In this document: positions 1 through 11,350 of the stretch, piece after piece | Layout of the letters: each line of letters begins with the position of its first letter | How positions within the stretch are numbered: the stretch's first letter is position 1 | DNA from: Caprella mutica | Taxonomy: Eukaryota; Arthropoda; Malacostraca; Amphipoda; Caprellidae | Assembly: GCA_947561585.1 (NCBI GenBank) | Contig: CANNZV010000344.1 | Location: 451,367-515,366, forward strand | Direction of reading: 5' to 3' | Length of the DNA: 64,000 nucleotides | The notes under the pieces: model-generated | The model's database searches: none | The model's input: only the letters and a program-made list of their open reading frames with translations | Told to the model about the DNA's origin: nothing | Made by a program: the position numbers and the translations under genes

Positions 1-1200
1 ATATCATAGAGATTTTAACCATTTATTATCATCAATACAATAAAACTTCATATACAAAATTTTCAAACCAATTCATTTTCTCGTGAGATTTCATTTCTGA
101 AACAAATTTCATTTCTTCAATTCTATAGAGTAAAACAAATCAAAATAGCATTGCGTGACCACAAGGCTGTCCGCGTGAAAATCCCAGTGTTTGCTTCCGT
201 TCACAGCCTCAGAAGTCAAAGACAAACCTCATCAACAATTCTCCGCACACGAATTGCAATGTCACACCAAGAAAAGAAAACCCTAAATAAGTTTGTCTGG
301 ATGTTCTTTTCTCTTGAGAATAGACCTAATATGAGAAACTTCCTCCACTACAGATTATAGAGGTGTAGAGAATTCTCATCCGATGGATTTCAACCGTGAA
401 CCTAAATTTCATCAAAAACTTCCCACCTGAAGTTTGTGTCTATAAATCTAGGAAGATTTTCGGCTCTTAGAGTAAGGTCAACAAACTGAAATTTGTCGTA
501 AGTAATTGGCTCACTTTAGTGAAAGTTTAGGCCTATAGAAAGGAGCAAAAGATGTGTGTGGATTTCGAAACAAGCTTAAAATTGGCCTTTGAAGTCTCGA
601 ATCAGAGAGCAAATTGTTTTGATTGATATACAATGGGAAGAGTTAATTTATATAGAGCTTAATATCACGAAATGTGATGGGGGGAAAAGTTATTTATCTT
701 CAAAAATAGATTTCCCCTGACATACGCAGTGGTATTATTTTGATATTTGAAACAAAATTGCAAGAGATTCCTCGTTTCCGTCAGATCCGAACAGACGAAT
801 CCACCTCTTGTATTCTCGTCTCGTGTTCTCTTGAATAAAACTTTCTGAATTTCGACTCACTTCAGAAGATATATAAAGCAACAGTAAGAAAAAAGTAAAG
901 CCTGGTATCTTTTCTTGTTGCACCTCGGATCATTCCGTCTCTCGGCAGATTACATTCCATTTTACAGCCCCGAGAAGACGGAGGAGAACAAATAGGACTC
1001 ATAGAGTACAATACAAAGGATTCTAGGGAGGCCTACCATTCTTTTTATCACAGTCGTTTGAAATCATGGTTTCGTAAAACTGAAACACCAAATTTTTGGT
1101 AACCCGATTTCTCTACTATTTTAAAACCAATTTACTAAGAGGTTTAACGTCTGCTTCGAACTATTTTCAAGCCGCTAGAAAATTCAGCTCAGATAAATTA
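1..1200. other. Unique AT-rich DNA, no supported gene
   Basis: The longest minus-strand frame (735-923) has a GTGAGT in it but no usable acceptor in a compatible phase. The segment 150-270 is less AT-rich and could be conserved non-coding DNA. If the membrane-protein gene continues, this lies in its next intron. Confidence 0.4.
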
Positions 1201-1765
1201 CACCTTCCCACCCACGCTAAGAAAGGATGGTAGGGGAAGGATGGGGATGGATGGGGAAGGTACAAGGATCTCATCTTCAGAAAGTCACGCGTCCCATTAT
1301 TTCAATAATTCTAATCATGATAGAAGACGCCCGTCAGCCGCGTTTCTTCTGAGATCTTTGGATCAAACTATTATTCAGACGAAGCTGTGTCAATGGGGAA
1401 TATAATAATCTAAATGGGACTTCTTGTTATCTTTTACTTAAGGAAGAAAGGACATAATGGAGATAGAATGGAGTTGAAATCCTTACAAACCTTCAGAACG
1501 TCGCAAACTCTAACACTAAGTTAGGTTCACAGTAACTCGAAACGTGGAAGAACCAATCAGAAATTTCTAAAGATCAAATTGGTTTATGCCATACGTTAAC
1601 ACCTACTGACATAGTATTTAGTGCTACAGTAAATATTCATTAGGCCCGTTTCACACTTGCGTTTTTTCTAACCCTCGGAAAAAAGTGCGTCATTTGAAGT
1701 TTTTTTCCTTCAGCGATAAAATAACGCAGGTGTGAACAAGAGTTTTTTTTTCCGCGGGCCTACAT
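1201..1765. mobile_element. Unique DNA, then a short MITE-like element with TAGGCCCG ends
   Basis: A short ggatgg purine run lies at 1226-1260 and unique DNA follows. At 1641-1762 a 122-bp segment starts taggcccg and ends cgggccta. Inside, ttcacacttgcgtttt is mirrored on the other strand by ttcacacctgcgttat. This is typical of a small non-autonomous DNA transposon. I cannot assign its superfamily. Confidence 0.5.
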
Positions 1766-2764
1766 GTTAAAGTTCTAATTTGTTACAGTCAAATACAATC
1801 TGAATCTTTCATTTAAATATGGAAGTTGAAGATTACTACTCCTCAAAAAGTGTCGTATCTAAAACCAACCTAGCTGAGCCAATATGCCAAAGCTAACAAG
1901 GCTATTATTCCATTAAAGGCGCTATGAATGTGTAAGTGCATTATCAGTATTTTTACAGGGTGCGAATTATGAGATTGGAATCTTTGAATATAACATATCG
2001 CTGGAATGGAATCCCGTCGCTTTCAAAGGGATAAATTGAATCGTAGATTTTAGTCGCTGAATGCAGGCTGGCAATATCTATCTGTGATGACGCGGTCACA
2101 AATCTCAAAAAATGCGCTCCCATGGATGATAAATTTAATCAATTCACTTTTTGATTTTTAAGTACTTATACACTTATTGAAGTGTTTGTTCATATAAACT
2201 TAGTGAAGTAGGTACCTATTAATATAGATTTATTCAAACAATTATTAAAATAAAAAATTCAATAAGGATTCTCTATACCATAATTTGTCCAATTTAGAAA
2301 TAAATATATGAAACTAAAAGAATTTTGGTTACCAAAAATAATAAAGTCGCCTAAATTGTTAAATAATTATTAAATAAATAAAATCATATACAAATTATCA
2401 ACCTAGTAAAGTTAATTTAAAAGAATTTGCTTGTTCATTAAATAAACGATGGTAACCTTTTTGGTATCTAGAATATTTCATATTTTTATTTATATTGTTT
2501 TAATAAGTCAAAATGAAGATATTAACTATATTAAGTATAATTCTTAGAAATATCACAAACAATATCATTGCTATATCTGTGTTATGATTGTTAATTGTTT
2601 ATCAACAATATAATTGTTTATCAACAATATAATTCATCTTTTGATATAAAAAATGTTTTTTAAGAGTCCGCTCCACACCAATTTTTTTTCTCAATTTGGA
2701 TCTAAGGTTAAAGGCTATAAACGGCAAATTATTTCAAAATTGGTTCTGTATTTTTATTTCAATA
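1766..2764. other. AT-rich unique DNA
   Basis: There is no coding signal. A tandem duplication of about 20 bp (tgtttatcaacaatataatt) lies at about 2597-2633. The 2653-2850 frame overlaps the hairpin element that follows and is not coding. Confidence 0.4.
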
Positions 2765-2950
2765 TGTTACGAATTATCGGTCAGTACTACAACTTCGATC
2801 ATATAAGAAAAAACAATAAAAAATTGTTACTATTACCGAGTGCTATCTAATACTTCTGCAAACCCGGGTTTGCAGAAGTATTAGATAGCACTCGGTAATA
2901 GTAACAATTTTCATCTTGTTTTTCTTATATGTTCGATTTATAGTGTCCCT
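2765..2950. mobile_element. Hairpin element with a perfect 92-bp palindromic core (family A relative)
   Basis: The core 2820-2911 is perfectly self-complementary with no spacer, centred on cccggg at 2863-2868. The arms extend imperfectly outward (cgatcatataagaaaaa on the left and its complement on the right). The left end, ttacgaattatcgg, matches the termini of the hairpin family found at 16.4, 18.9, 25.6, 30.9, 33.9, 42.9, 50.1 and 60.4 kb. Confidence 0.7.
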
Positions 2951-3047
2951 GAATTATGAAGGAACCAATACTTCAAAATTCACTGTATATAGTATTCGAT
3001 GCCATTTCATTTCGTCTATGATTTTTAAAGCATATTGTCACAACCCC
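2951..3047. mobile_element. Remnants of two TIR families (C end, then inverted half of B)
   Basis: 2951-2986 matches the right terminus of the elements at 5187-5460 and 7801-8017 (tatgaaggaaccaatacttc). 2986-3047 is an inverted, internally deleted half of the B family, ending gcatattgtcacaacccc. Confidence 0.6.
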
Positions 3048-3317
3048 ACTCATTACCATTAAACTTACGACAATGCGACAGATAGTTAGTAAGCCATCCT
3101 TGTTCTTCTACTTAATTGTTAGAAAGTCGGACAGTGACGGTACGTTAAGTGTGACTATTTCTTATATAATTAATTATGAAGCGAATACTTGATTAACTGT
3201 GATATGTTCAATAACCTTAGCTCTACAATTTAAAGTATTTCTAAATAATTTTTTAAAGAAGGGGACATCTAAGGTTACTAAAAACAATCTTGAGAATCCT
3301 ACCATATTCCCATAGCT

Positions 3318-3470
3318 AGGGTTTTGACAATATGCATTTAAAATCATAGATCTTAAGGATATCATAGACGAAACGAAATGAAATGGTATCGAATGCTATA
3401 TACCGCTGGTGTAGAACGATTCCATAGTCTTTAATTCTCTCCGTCTATAACTTTTTTGAGATCTATGATG
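3318..3470 (+). mobile_element. MITE family B, copy lacking its right terminus
   Basis: It starts agggttttgacaatatgc and carries the family core ctatataccgctggtgtaga and ttaattctctccgtct. It stops within atctatgat, so the last 25 bp or so of the right TIR are missing. With the inverted half at 2986-3047 it forms an inverted pair. Confidence 0.7.
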
Positions 3471-3473
3471 TCG

Positions 3474-5186
3474 CCATAATTTGAACAGTTTCATATTCAA
3501 TAATCATTTTAATTTTCAATAATGCTAATTACATTAAGTTACACAATTCAGACGATAGAAGAACTAGAGAGTCAACGTATGTATATCTATAAAACCGATT
3601 GAAACCTCCTAAATGAAGAGGCTAAAAATGAACTGAGTTTGAAAATCTGCAAAACAAATAGAAAATTCATAAATGTAACATTGAGACCGGAGAGCTACAG
3701 CGAAATCAATTTACGGGGAAACTAAAGAATGGAAGACAGACAAATACATCGGGAAAAAAGGTAGGTATCTGAATAGCTGAAAACACCTGACTTGTATTCT
3801 ACTTGATTGCTTTCTGGGATTTTTTAGAGTACGGGGGTAATTTTCGAATAAAAATATATTTTTAAGATATCCTTTCAAAATTAAAAAAAATTAAACAGAT
3901 GAATAATTAGATAATGAAGTTTATTTCTTTAGAATTATAGATGTTTAAATATGTATACCACTACCAAATTTTTGAATATGTTCTTAACCCTAATAATGCA
4001 TTAAATATTTCCTAGTTTATTCCTTTTTTTATAAAGACAGCTTCTTAAAAAGCATATAACTGCTTTCCAATCGTCCCATCAAAATGTATTTCATTTCGAA
4101 TGCTATTCCGAATCTTGAAAGTGTCGAAAGATTCAAACGAATCTCGCATTTATTTGAACCGTCGCTTAAATTTGTTAGATGAATAAATATGAGAGGCGTT
4201 CTTTAATATTTATTACATTTTCATATTTTTATTTGAGATACTTTATTGCAAACTTATTATCAAAAAGGATTTATTTATAGTATTTGTATCAGTATTTATA
4301 GTATGTAGATTTTAACACTAAGAGGTCATGGACCTTCCTCACATTTAGAAAATTGACCCATCATGACCAATGTTAATGCCCACTTACCGAGAACTGTTTG
4401 TCTAATTAAGTGTCCTAATACAGCGACCTTAGTTCTAAAGACAAATTTATTCTATCTTTAATTTCTATAAGGCATTGTTTCCCCATAAATCACCCACTTT
4501 TTCCCATGAACCGCCCACTTTTTCCCATATTCCATACACCAACCATTGTTTCCCATAAATTCATAGCTCTGAATACAGTTCCTATGAGCTTCAAACCTCA
4601 AAAGACTTAAAGAATGTCCGAAGAAATAAACAAAAAGATGATAAGTTGGCCAATAAGTCTGCGAATTCTGCAACAACTGACGAATCCCATTTTAAATCAC
4701 TTCTGACGGACCAAAAAGAACTCCCAAGAACTTATTATCGAAATGCTGACAGCAGTGTTTTTCATCTTTGAAATAATGACGGCAGTTTTCTTCGGCGAAG
4801 AATATACAGGCTATGGAGGCGATGCATAGATAGCAAGTGGAAGGAAAATTGGATAAAATATATACCTAAAGTTTGTTAGTAAAAGGTCTAAGTAATAATT
4901 ATATTCTTTACTCATTACAATATATTTTTTTAAATGTACTATAGATCCTGTTTAGTATTTGTCACTACATTTTCAAATTCGTATCTCGGATGTATCCAAT
5001 TGACATTAAATTTTGAATAAATTCCTAAGTTGTTGTTAAAATAATGTAGTTAGTTATAAATTCAACAATAAAGAGAAAGGCTTAATGCCCCATAGCTTTC
5101 GTTCAATAAAATGTCAAGCTTCTTTTCTTAATATATTGTAGCAGTAGATTGTGACGATGCTCGAAAACTCTTAGGCATAAATTAAC
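3474..5186. other. Unique DNA with a short repeat and a dispersed-repeat copy
   Basis: 4322-4420 resembles segments at 19441-19540 and 24541-24640 (shared pattern: tgacc, then atgacc, then cacccact with tccgag or tccgaa). 4474-4560 holds an imperfect 20-bp repeat (cccactttttcccat). No gene is supported. A minus-strand open stretch at about 4690-4825 has an AG after a weak pyrimidine tract but no donor. Confidence 0.4.
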
Positions 5187-5460
5187 TACAGTAAAACTCC
5201 TGAGTTATGAAGTTCTGGGTTATGAAGCACTCGAGTAATGGGAGACCTGAATTATTAAAATGCACCTGACTTATGAAGTATTTTCTATGTTTAAATTATA
5301 GAAAATGATATACATCAAGAATTTCGTCATTCAGGTCTCCCCTCAATGACCATAGTTTTCTAAGATTTCAATCATAGAAAACTATCTAGTGCACCTGAGA
5401 TATGAAGTGACTTTGAGTTATGAAGGAACCAATACTTCAGAACTCAGGAGTTTCACTGTA
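5187..5460. mobile_element. Pogo/Tigger-like TIR element, family C
   Basis: It begins tacagtaaaactcctgagtt and ends with the near-complement aactcaggagtttcactgta, flanked by TA at both ends. The CAGT start and TA target match the Tc1/mariner-pogo type. The 274-bp interior has no coding capacity and contains a second hairpin around atagaaaatga. Confidence 0.72.
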
Positions 5461-5528
5461 TAACAGTCTACCTCTTTTATCCTTATTGTATAAGAAAAAT
5501 ATTGTACTAGGTACAATTTTAGTTAAGT

Positions 5529-5718
5529 GGAACTCCTCTATAGTGAATGTAGAGTCCTGGGTAAAAGAGCTAGCCTGAATAGTGAACAAGTATTCTTTAG
5601 TCTGCCATGAATAGCATCAGATTTAGAAAACGAATGGCAATTCATGACAGAATGAAGAAATTTTTTTTCGCTGTATGGGATATTTCTCCTACTCAGTCAG
5701 TTCACTATAAAGGATTAT
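5529..5718. mobile_element. Hairpin TIR element, family D
   Basis: The left arm begins ggaactcctctatagtgaat. The right arm ends ttcactataaaggatt, its imperfect complement. The arms of about 70 bp also share tagtctgccatgaatagc with attcatgacagaatga. A second copy is at 17371-17508. Confidence 0.6.
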
Positions 5719-5762
5719 ACTACAATCTTATAATCTTTGATATAAGTTAGTGTTCTACTCAC

Positions 5763-5928
5763 ATGCAAAGTATATGCCAAGAGCAGCCCCAAGAGCTACA
5801 AAGAGCACTGCTAAGAGCAGACACAGACTCCACCTTCTGGGGCACTGGTGACGACCCCTACTGAGCCCCAGCTCCGAGCTGGTGAGACTGTCGGTTCTCA
5901 TGCAGGGGACTCCGGAGCTCATTGTTTT
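5763..5928 (-). CDS. Internal exon: N-in membrane anchor of an unassigned membrane protein
   Basis: Seen on the minus strand: a pyrimidine-rich acceptor (tctctcccccag) directly before 5928, 166 nt open throughout, and a consensus GTGAGT donor whose GT is at 5762-5761. The exon reads K-T-M, then a Ser/Thr-rich stretch (MSSGVPCMRTDSLTSSELG), a basic patch (SRGRHQCPRRW) and a helix SLCLLLAVLFVALGAALGIY at about exon residues 34-53. It ends in phase 1. Positive charges before the helix imply, by the positive-inside rule, a cytoplasmic N terminus, so a type II or multi-pass protein anchored in the plasma or secretory membrane. It is phase 0 at the acceptor, which matches the donor phase of the proline-rich exon at 26880-27221. 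It is GC-rich relative to the AT-rich flanks. An alternative reading is a first coding exon starting at its own ATG (5922), two codons in. Type II proteases and other single-pass receptors have this layout, but no family-specific motif is visible. Confidence 0.82.
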
Positions 5929-5983
5929 CTGGGGGAGAGATTGAAAAGATGTTAGTTATTCAGAAATGGGGAATATTTAATTT

Positions 5984-6240
5984 GGTGGGGGTTATGGAAT
6001 CAAAGGCCATATCACTGATGTCAAAATGAAATACAAGAGACTGGAAGAAGTAGTCAGAAAGAAAAGTGGCTCTATGAACAAAGTCATCTGTGACTTTGAT
6101 GAAAGTGTGACGCAACGTCGATTGTATTTCAGCTGGGTTCCAGAGACCCCTTTTATCAAAAAATATTATAAAACTGAATATAGCACTTATTATGTGCCAT
6201 TATTTTCACTGACAATTTTAAGATAAATAAATACGTCATA
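5984..6240. repeat. Dispersed repeat, family E
   Basis: It shares gtgggggtt and accaaa/tcaaaggccatatcact with copies at 19576-19640, 33400-33570 and 51258-51300. No TIR or coding capacity was recognised. It lies immediately upstream, in transcription order, of the membrane exon acceptor. Confidence 0.5.
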
Positions 6241-6898
6241 GACAATGAAAGTCACGGAGTTACAGAAGCTCAAGCTAATTGTTTTTTTAGTTAGGCCTCA
6301 ATATTTCAAACTAGACCGGGCCGATCAGACTCGTTGGTCGTTCCAGGGTCAAATATACTTTTTGGGACTGATATTGCTTCAAAGAAAATTGAAAAACAAG
6401 GATTTATGTATAACTTACTCATAAAAATAGTCGACAATTTGAATTATTAAAGGTTTTTTAATATGATTTTGTCCTCTGAAAGTAATTCAGTGTCTATACC
6501 TATGCTTCTACTCTGACGTCATGGCGACATACTGATTCAATTGAAGTTGAATTTACTTGATGTTAGATTTATTCCAAGACAGATACGTTCATAGCAGAAT
6601 TTCGAATGAAACTAATTCAACCTTAGTATTGAAATATCAGAGAAAATATTCCATGCACGATCTATTCAGATTTGAGAAAAGTTCAGGGCGATACCAGTGA
6701 CAGTATTTTAGGTCACGCTTGGAGGTAGCCCTCGAGGAGCCACCACAAAAGGGGCCTAAGAAAAAAGCCGTGAAATCATTTGAGTCATTGTCCGTGGAGT
6801 TGTGACTGGAATGGAGTCTTTTGAAGAGAGAGAGAGGCATACTTAGAAACCTGGCCTTTGGGGATGCAGTAACCTTAGGACACATGACTGAATGACTG
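6241..6898. other. Unique intron DNA
   Basis: No supported gene. An 82-codon minus-strand frame ends near 6637 but lacks splice signals and a convincing composition. Confidence 0.4.
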
Positions 6899-6974
6899 GT
6901 GACTGAATGACTATGTAGTGACTGAATGACTATGTAGTGAATTAATAACTATAAAGTGAATGAATGAATAATGA
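6899..6974. repeat. Minisatellite, 19-bp unit, about 4 copies
   Basis: The unit is gtgactgaatgactatgta, degenerating to the right into gtgaatgaatgaata. Confidence 0.7.
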
Positions 6975-7053
6975 TCTTCAACAAAAATAAAACCTCTGGA
7001 ACAAAGTCTCTAGAGTAGGGTTCCATTTTCGAACACCGATAAAATACTAATTT

Positions 7054-7518
7054 ACAGTACAATTAAAGATATTATTCTACAGTAAGACACACTACTCTCG
7101 CCAATTTCTATTTCAATAGTGCATTGTGGCGCCATCTGATTTCGAAAGTGGGAAGTAGAATTAAAATATTATAAGGACAATCAAGGTATGTTGTGTTTGT
7201 GACGTCATAACAGCAACACTCTAAAATCATATTTAAGACAATTGAAGAAGGTAACATTATGATAAATGTTTATTTATTTCCATTATAAGAAAACAGTGAT
7301 GAATCCATTCATGTTATTCACACTGCTTAACCTTAATTTTCTATTTATTTGTGTTGCCTTGTTGACGTCACGGCCACAACATACCTTGATTGTCCTTACA
7401 ATATTTCAATTCTATTTCCCGCTTTTGAAACCAGAGGGCGCCACAAAGCACTTTTAAAATAGAAATTGTCAAGAGTAGTGTATCTTATTGTAGTATAATA
7501 TCTTTGGTATAATTGTTT
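7054..7518. mobile_element. Foldback element with about 166-bp arms
   Basis: Left arm 7054-7219 and right arm 7351-7518 are imperfect reverse complements along their whole length, for example acaatcaaggtatgttgtg at about 7180 against its complement near 7380. The loop is 131 bp. Both arms carry a CTCF-like core (agatggcgcc and agagggcgcc). No transposase is present, so it is non-autonomous. Confidence 0.75.
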
Positions 7519-7800
7519 GGAAAATACTAAATGAATTGGAATAAAATAAATCCTAAAGGATGCCAAAGACAGCTTTCTTTACTATCACAGAGCCATATGC
7601 AAATTTCAAAAGTTCAGCTTTAAAAAACTCTTTTTAATCAAAATAAAAAAAATCTATGACGATATCCTATTTTGTTCCTGCTTTCTTTTTGCTAAATTAT
7701 TCATTTTCCCTTCATATCTTTTAGTGTAATGGAAACCAATGAAACGTATGAATAAATTACTGGACCACTAAAACAATTTTCTTCTGAGTTCTACTAATTG
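7519..7800. other. Unique AT-rich DNA
   Basis: I see nothing coding or repetitive here. Confidence 0.4.
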
Positions 7801-8017
7801 CAGTTAAACTCCTGAGTTATGAAGCACTCGAGTAATGAAGACCAGAATTATGATGTAGTTTTCTATGTTTGAATCATAGAAAATGATATACGTCAAGAAT
7901 TTTCCCATAGTTTATCCCTCAATGGCCATAATTTTCTATGATATTAATCAAAGAAAACTATCAAGTGCCTTTGAGTTATGAAGGAACCAATACTTCATAA
8001 CTCAGTAGTTTCACTTT
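7801..8017. mobile_element. Pogo/Tigger-like TIR element, family C, second copy
   Basis: It begins cagttaaactcctgagttat and ends aactcagtagtttcacttta. It shares the internal gcactcgagtaatg and gaaggaaccaatacttc with the copy at 5187-5460. Confidence 0.7.
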
Positions 8018-8342
8018 ACATCAATTTAATCCTAATTCACATTAGCTAGGTATTACAGGTAACATTTCAAGTTTATAAGGCTTAAGATGTCATAAGGCCA
8101 TGCAACTCATCATCATGAAAATCTCATCTAATAATTTAATGCGGCCTAACTATCTTATTTGTTTGTTATGAGCCTTAATGTGTGCCATGCAGTGAATGAA
8201 TCTTAATGCTTATATATTAATATGAGTACCTACTAATATAGCCTTAGAGACCATCAATCTGAAGAGGTAAAACAGTGCTGTGATAGAGATATATTTAAGA
8301 AGTGTTAGTTATACTGAATTTTAGATATATCTAGACTAGCTT
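8018..8342. other. Unique AT-rich DNA
   Basis: No gene or repeat was recognised. Confidence 0.4.
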
Positions 8343-8810
8343 ACCTGACTAGGTAAGCTAGTGTTTGCCTACTAGTTACCTAGTGTTTACCTACTAATTA
8401 CCTAGTATTTACCTACTAGTTACCAGGTGTTTACCTACTAGTTACCTAGTGCTTACCTACTAAGTGACCTATTTTTTACCTACTAGTTACCTAGTGTTTG
8501 CCTACTAGTTACCTAGTGTTTACCTACTAATTACCTAGTATTTACCTACTAGTTACCAGGTGTTTACCTACTAGTTACCTAGTATTTACCTACTAGTTAC
8601 CAGGTGTTTACCTACTAGTTACCTAGTGTTTACTTACTTGGTAAGCTAGTGTTTACCTACTAGGTTACCTCTAGTGTTTACCTACTAGGTTACCTAGTAT
8701 TTACCTACTAGGTTACCTAGTATTTACCTACTAGGTAGCTTACTATTTATCTACTAGGTGACCTATTTTTTACCTACTAGGCACCTAGTGATTACCTACT
8801 ACTAGAGCTA
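8343..8810. repeat. Minisatellite, 22-bp unit, about 20 copies
   Basis: The consensus is ctagtgtttacctactagtt plus ac. It is increasingly degenerate to the right, with aggt and gct variants. The unit contains the small palindrome taactagta/tactagtta. Confidence 0.85.
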
Positions 8811-9246
8811 GTATTCTCTACATGTTATCTCTCCTCAAAGTTATCTAGGTTTAACACTAGGCAGACAGTGTAACAGTCTGCGACTCTCGCTAATGACGGG
8901 AGAATACATGGGCCCATTCCAACACTAATGAATTTACTCGGATTAAGTTAATTTAACGGTAGATGAGGAGAGTGTAATTAAATAACGTTAATGAGTACAT
9001 TGTTGAACATAATACATGAAAATATAAGCAGCGTATGTAACACATAGAAACATGTTGATGCTGCCTTTGAATACGGTACTAGCTAATTTGTTTTGAGCGG
9101 CTTGATTGCGGCTATTTATCCGCGGGTTTCTTGTTAGTTTTGCTGTTGACAGCCCAATGAAGGTACGTAATTTGCTGGGACTTCACACTGAATAACAAGC
9201 AGCGTAAGTTGAAGCAAGTGAAGACTGCAAAAGAAACTGTAAAGTA
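8811..9246. other. Unique DNA
   Basis: Nothing is recognised. The minus-strand frames ending here enter from the adjacent minisatellite. Confidence 0.4.
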
Positions 9247-9594
9247 ATGAGGCTTGGAGATACTGTAGATAAATCTGGAGACACTGTAGATAAATCTGGA
9301 GATACTGTAGTTAAATCTGGAGACACTGTAGATAAATCTGGAGACACTGTAGATAATGAGGCCTGTAGATAATGAGGCCTGTAGACACTGTAGATAATGA
9401 GGCCTGTAGACGCTGTAGATGATGAGGTCTGTAGACACTGTAGATGATGAGGTCTGTAGACACTGTAGATGATGAGGCCTGTAGACACTGTAGATGATGA
9501 GGTCTGTAGACGCTGTAGATGATGAGGCCTGTAGACACTGTAGATGATGAGGCCTGTAGACACTGTAAATGATGAGGCCTGTAGACACCGCTGA
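9247..9594. repeat. Compound minisatellite, 21-bp then 22-bp units
   Basis: 9247-9357 is about 5 copies of a 21-bp unit (gagacactgtagataaatct). 9358-9594 is about 10 copies of a 22-bp unit sharing gtagacactgtagatgatga. The common core gacactgtagat indicates one unit arose from the other. Confidence 0.85.
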
Positions 9595-10545
9595 AAATTG
9601 TTCAAAAATTAAATCCCTATTTTCATATTGTATCCCAGGAAGGACGTAAGCAACACAAAGTGTTTCGTGTTCTTAGCTATCACTTCTAACTATTAGTTAT
9701 CACTGAAGATTGTGGCTGGAGTATAACTTTGATAGATGGCTAGAGCAGCTGCACCAAATTAAGCCTCTCTGTTAACTTGATCTTCTAACGCAAACAATTG
9801 ATGTAACTAAATCGCTTGCTATCAAAGGTGAAATGTATTAAAAGAGTAAATTAAAGAGTTTTGAAAGTATTATAGGCAATTGTAAGTGTTATTATTGACA
9901 TTTGGAATGGCAAATGTGTTTTATAAGGGCAGTGGTTAAAATACCAGAATCTGCATCTGGTTTCGGTTTAGATTTGGAACATGGCATCGATGTTCTCTAA
10001 TAGAGTCACTACAATTGGGCGAGAACGTAAATTAATTCTGAATGTGAGTCACAGTTGAATACTATAGTGAAATGTGGCTATAGACTAAGTGAAAACTAAT
10101 TTTGTTATGAGTTTTGATATGAATTTGGTTAATTATTTCATTTTTTGAATGATTTTTTAATATTGAGTTTTTATTGTTATCATATGAACCTATTTTTTCC
10201 CCTTGGTTTATTTTTTTAATTCCCACATGTAATTTAATAACAGTCATGTGAGTTGAATACCGTTCCGGTTCTGTGATTCTTTTCAAATTTGTTCCTCTTG
10301 CTTTCAAAATTTTAGGTATTTTTCTTGATTCGATAAAGTTGATTGATTGCATTGGATCCAAACATTCTCAAACAATTCAATGTTTGGATATGTATAACTT
10401 TATTTATAAGAATAAGATATGAAGAGAGTATGAATTAAGTGTTTATATGTAAAGAAAGCGCTAGGATTGAAAATAGCCAGTCTGACAAAACACCACTTTG
10501 ATTTATCCTGAAGGTATTCTTGTTATATGTTCAGAGTCCATGAAG
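9595..10545. other. Unique AT-rich DNA
   Basis: No supported feature. Confidence 0.4.
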
Positions 10546-11350
10546 TGGGCTTTTGAAGCTTGAGTGACGGCCCAATTAACTTCTGTTGGGTACAAAAAGA
10601 GTCTCAATTACGGCAACTTCCTTCCAGAAGATGCGACCGACGCCAAAAAGACGTCTCCGATGTGACACCATTTCGTGAAATATTAATTATAGTTTGGCAA
10701 GTTTCGCCTGAATTGAGACACCTGGAAGTTACTATGCGACGTGTCACCAACTTTGCTTATAACATTGCAATGAATGCTGGACGACATAGTTAGCATTTGC
10801 AGTAATTCCTTCATTATTAATTGGGGAGACTGTTCCAGTAAGGAATTTCAAATTGAAATTAGTAAGAATATCTAAATTGCGATTCATTTGATTAAAATTT
10901 ACATACAGAATCACTTTATTGAACTAATCAATGAATATTCACTTCATTCTATTTCCATCCCAAGACTTCTTGTAATTACTAACGTCATCACAATCGATTT
11001 CTGGTGTTGACTCAATGTATCAGCAACAATGCTGTGTCAGCAGATAATGTATGCACAAACTTTGGTCCCAAAGTCCCGGCAAAGGCCATCCTTAATCTTC
11101 ATCAATATCTAATTAGTCTGTTGGGGCTTGTACAGCATCATAAACTATTTTTCACCTCAAATTGAGAGGCAGGCCTACATTGTATCTTCTGAGATCCTCT
11201 TTCTTCATTAATGGATCGAATTGGAGCTGTTCTATTGGAGGAGGCTGTCGCAGAGACAAATTATGGCGGTGGTGGGGGTATTTATTCGCAATGGATGAGT
11301 CTTTGTAGCCATTAAAGCGATTGTTATTGCGGTACAGGTGGAACACAACT
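10546..11350. other. Two compositionally complex islands, function unknown
   Basis: 10560-10793 (plus) and 11152-11358 (minus) are open over 60-77 codons and less AT-rich than their flanks. The minus frame includes RQPPPIEQLQFDPLMKKEDL and ends at GAG followed by GTGAAA, a weak donor. An in-frame stop lies upstream, the acceptor is poor, and the exit phase (2) does not fit the exon at 5928. They could be conserved non-coding elements or a weak alternative exon. Confidence 0.25.

Noticed and set aside
735..923. Minus-strand 62-codon frame with a GTGAGT inside
   Set aside because: The nearest AG joined in the phase required by the 5763 donor gives a stop; composition is unremarkable.
4690..4825. 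Minus-strand Cys-rich stretch that could follow the membrane exon
   Set aside because: The frame is open after a mediocre acceptor, but there is no donor and the length is compatible with chance.
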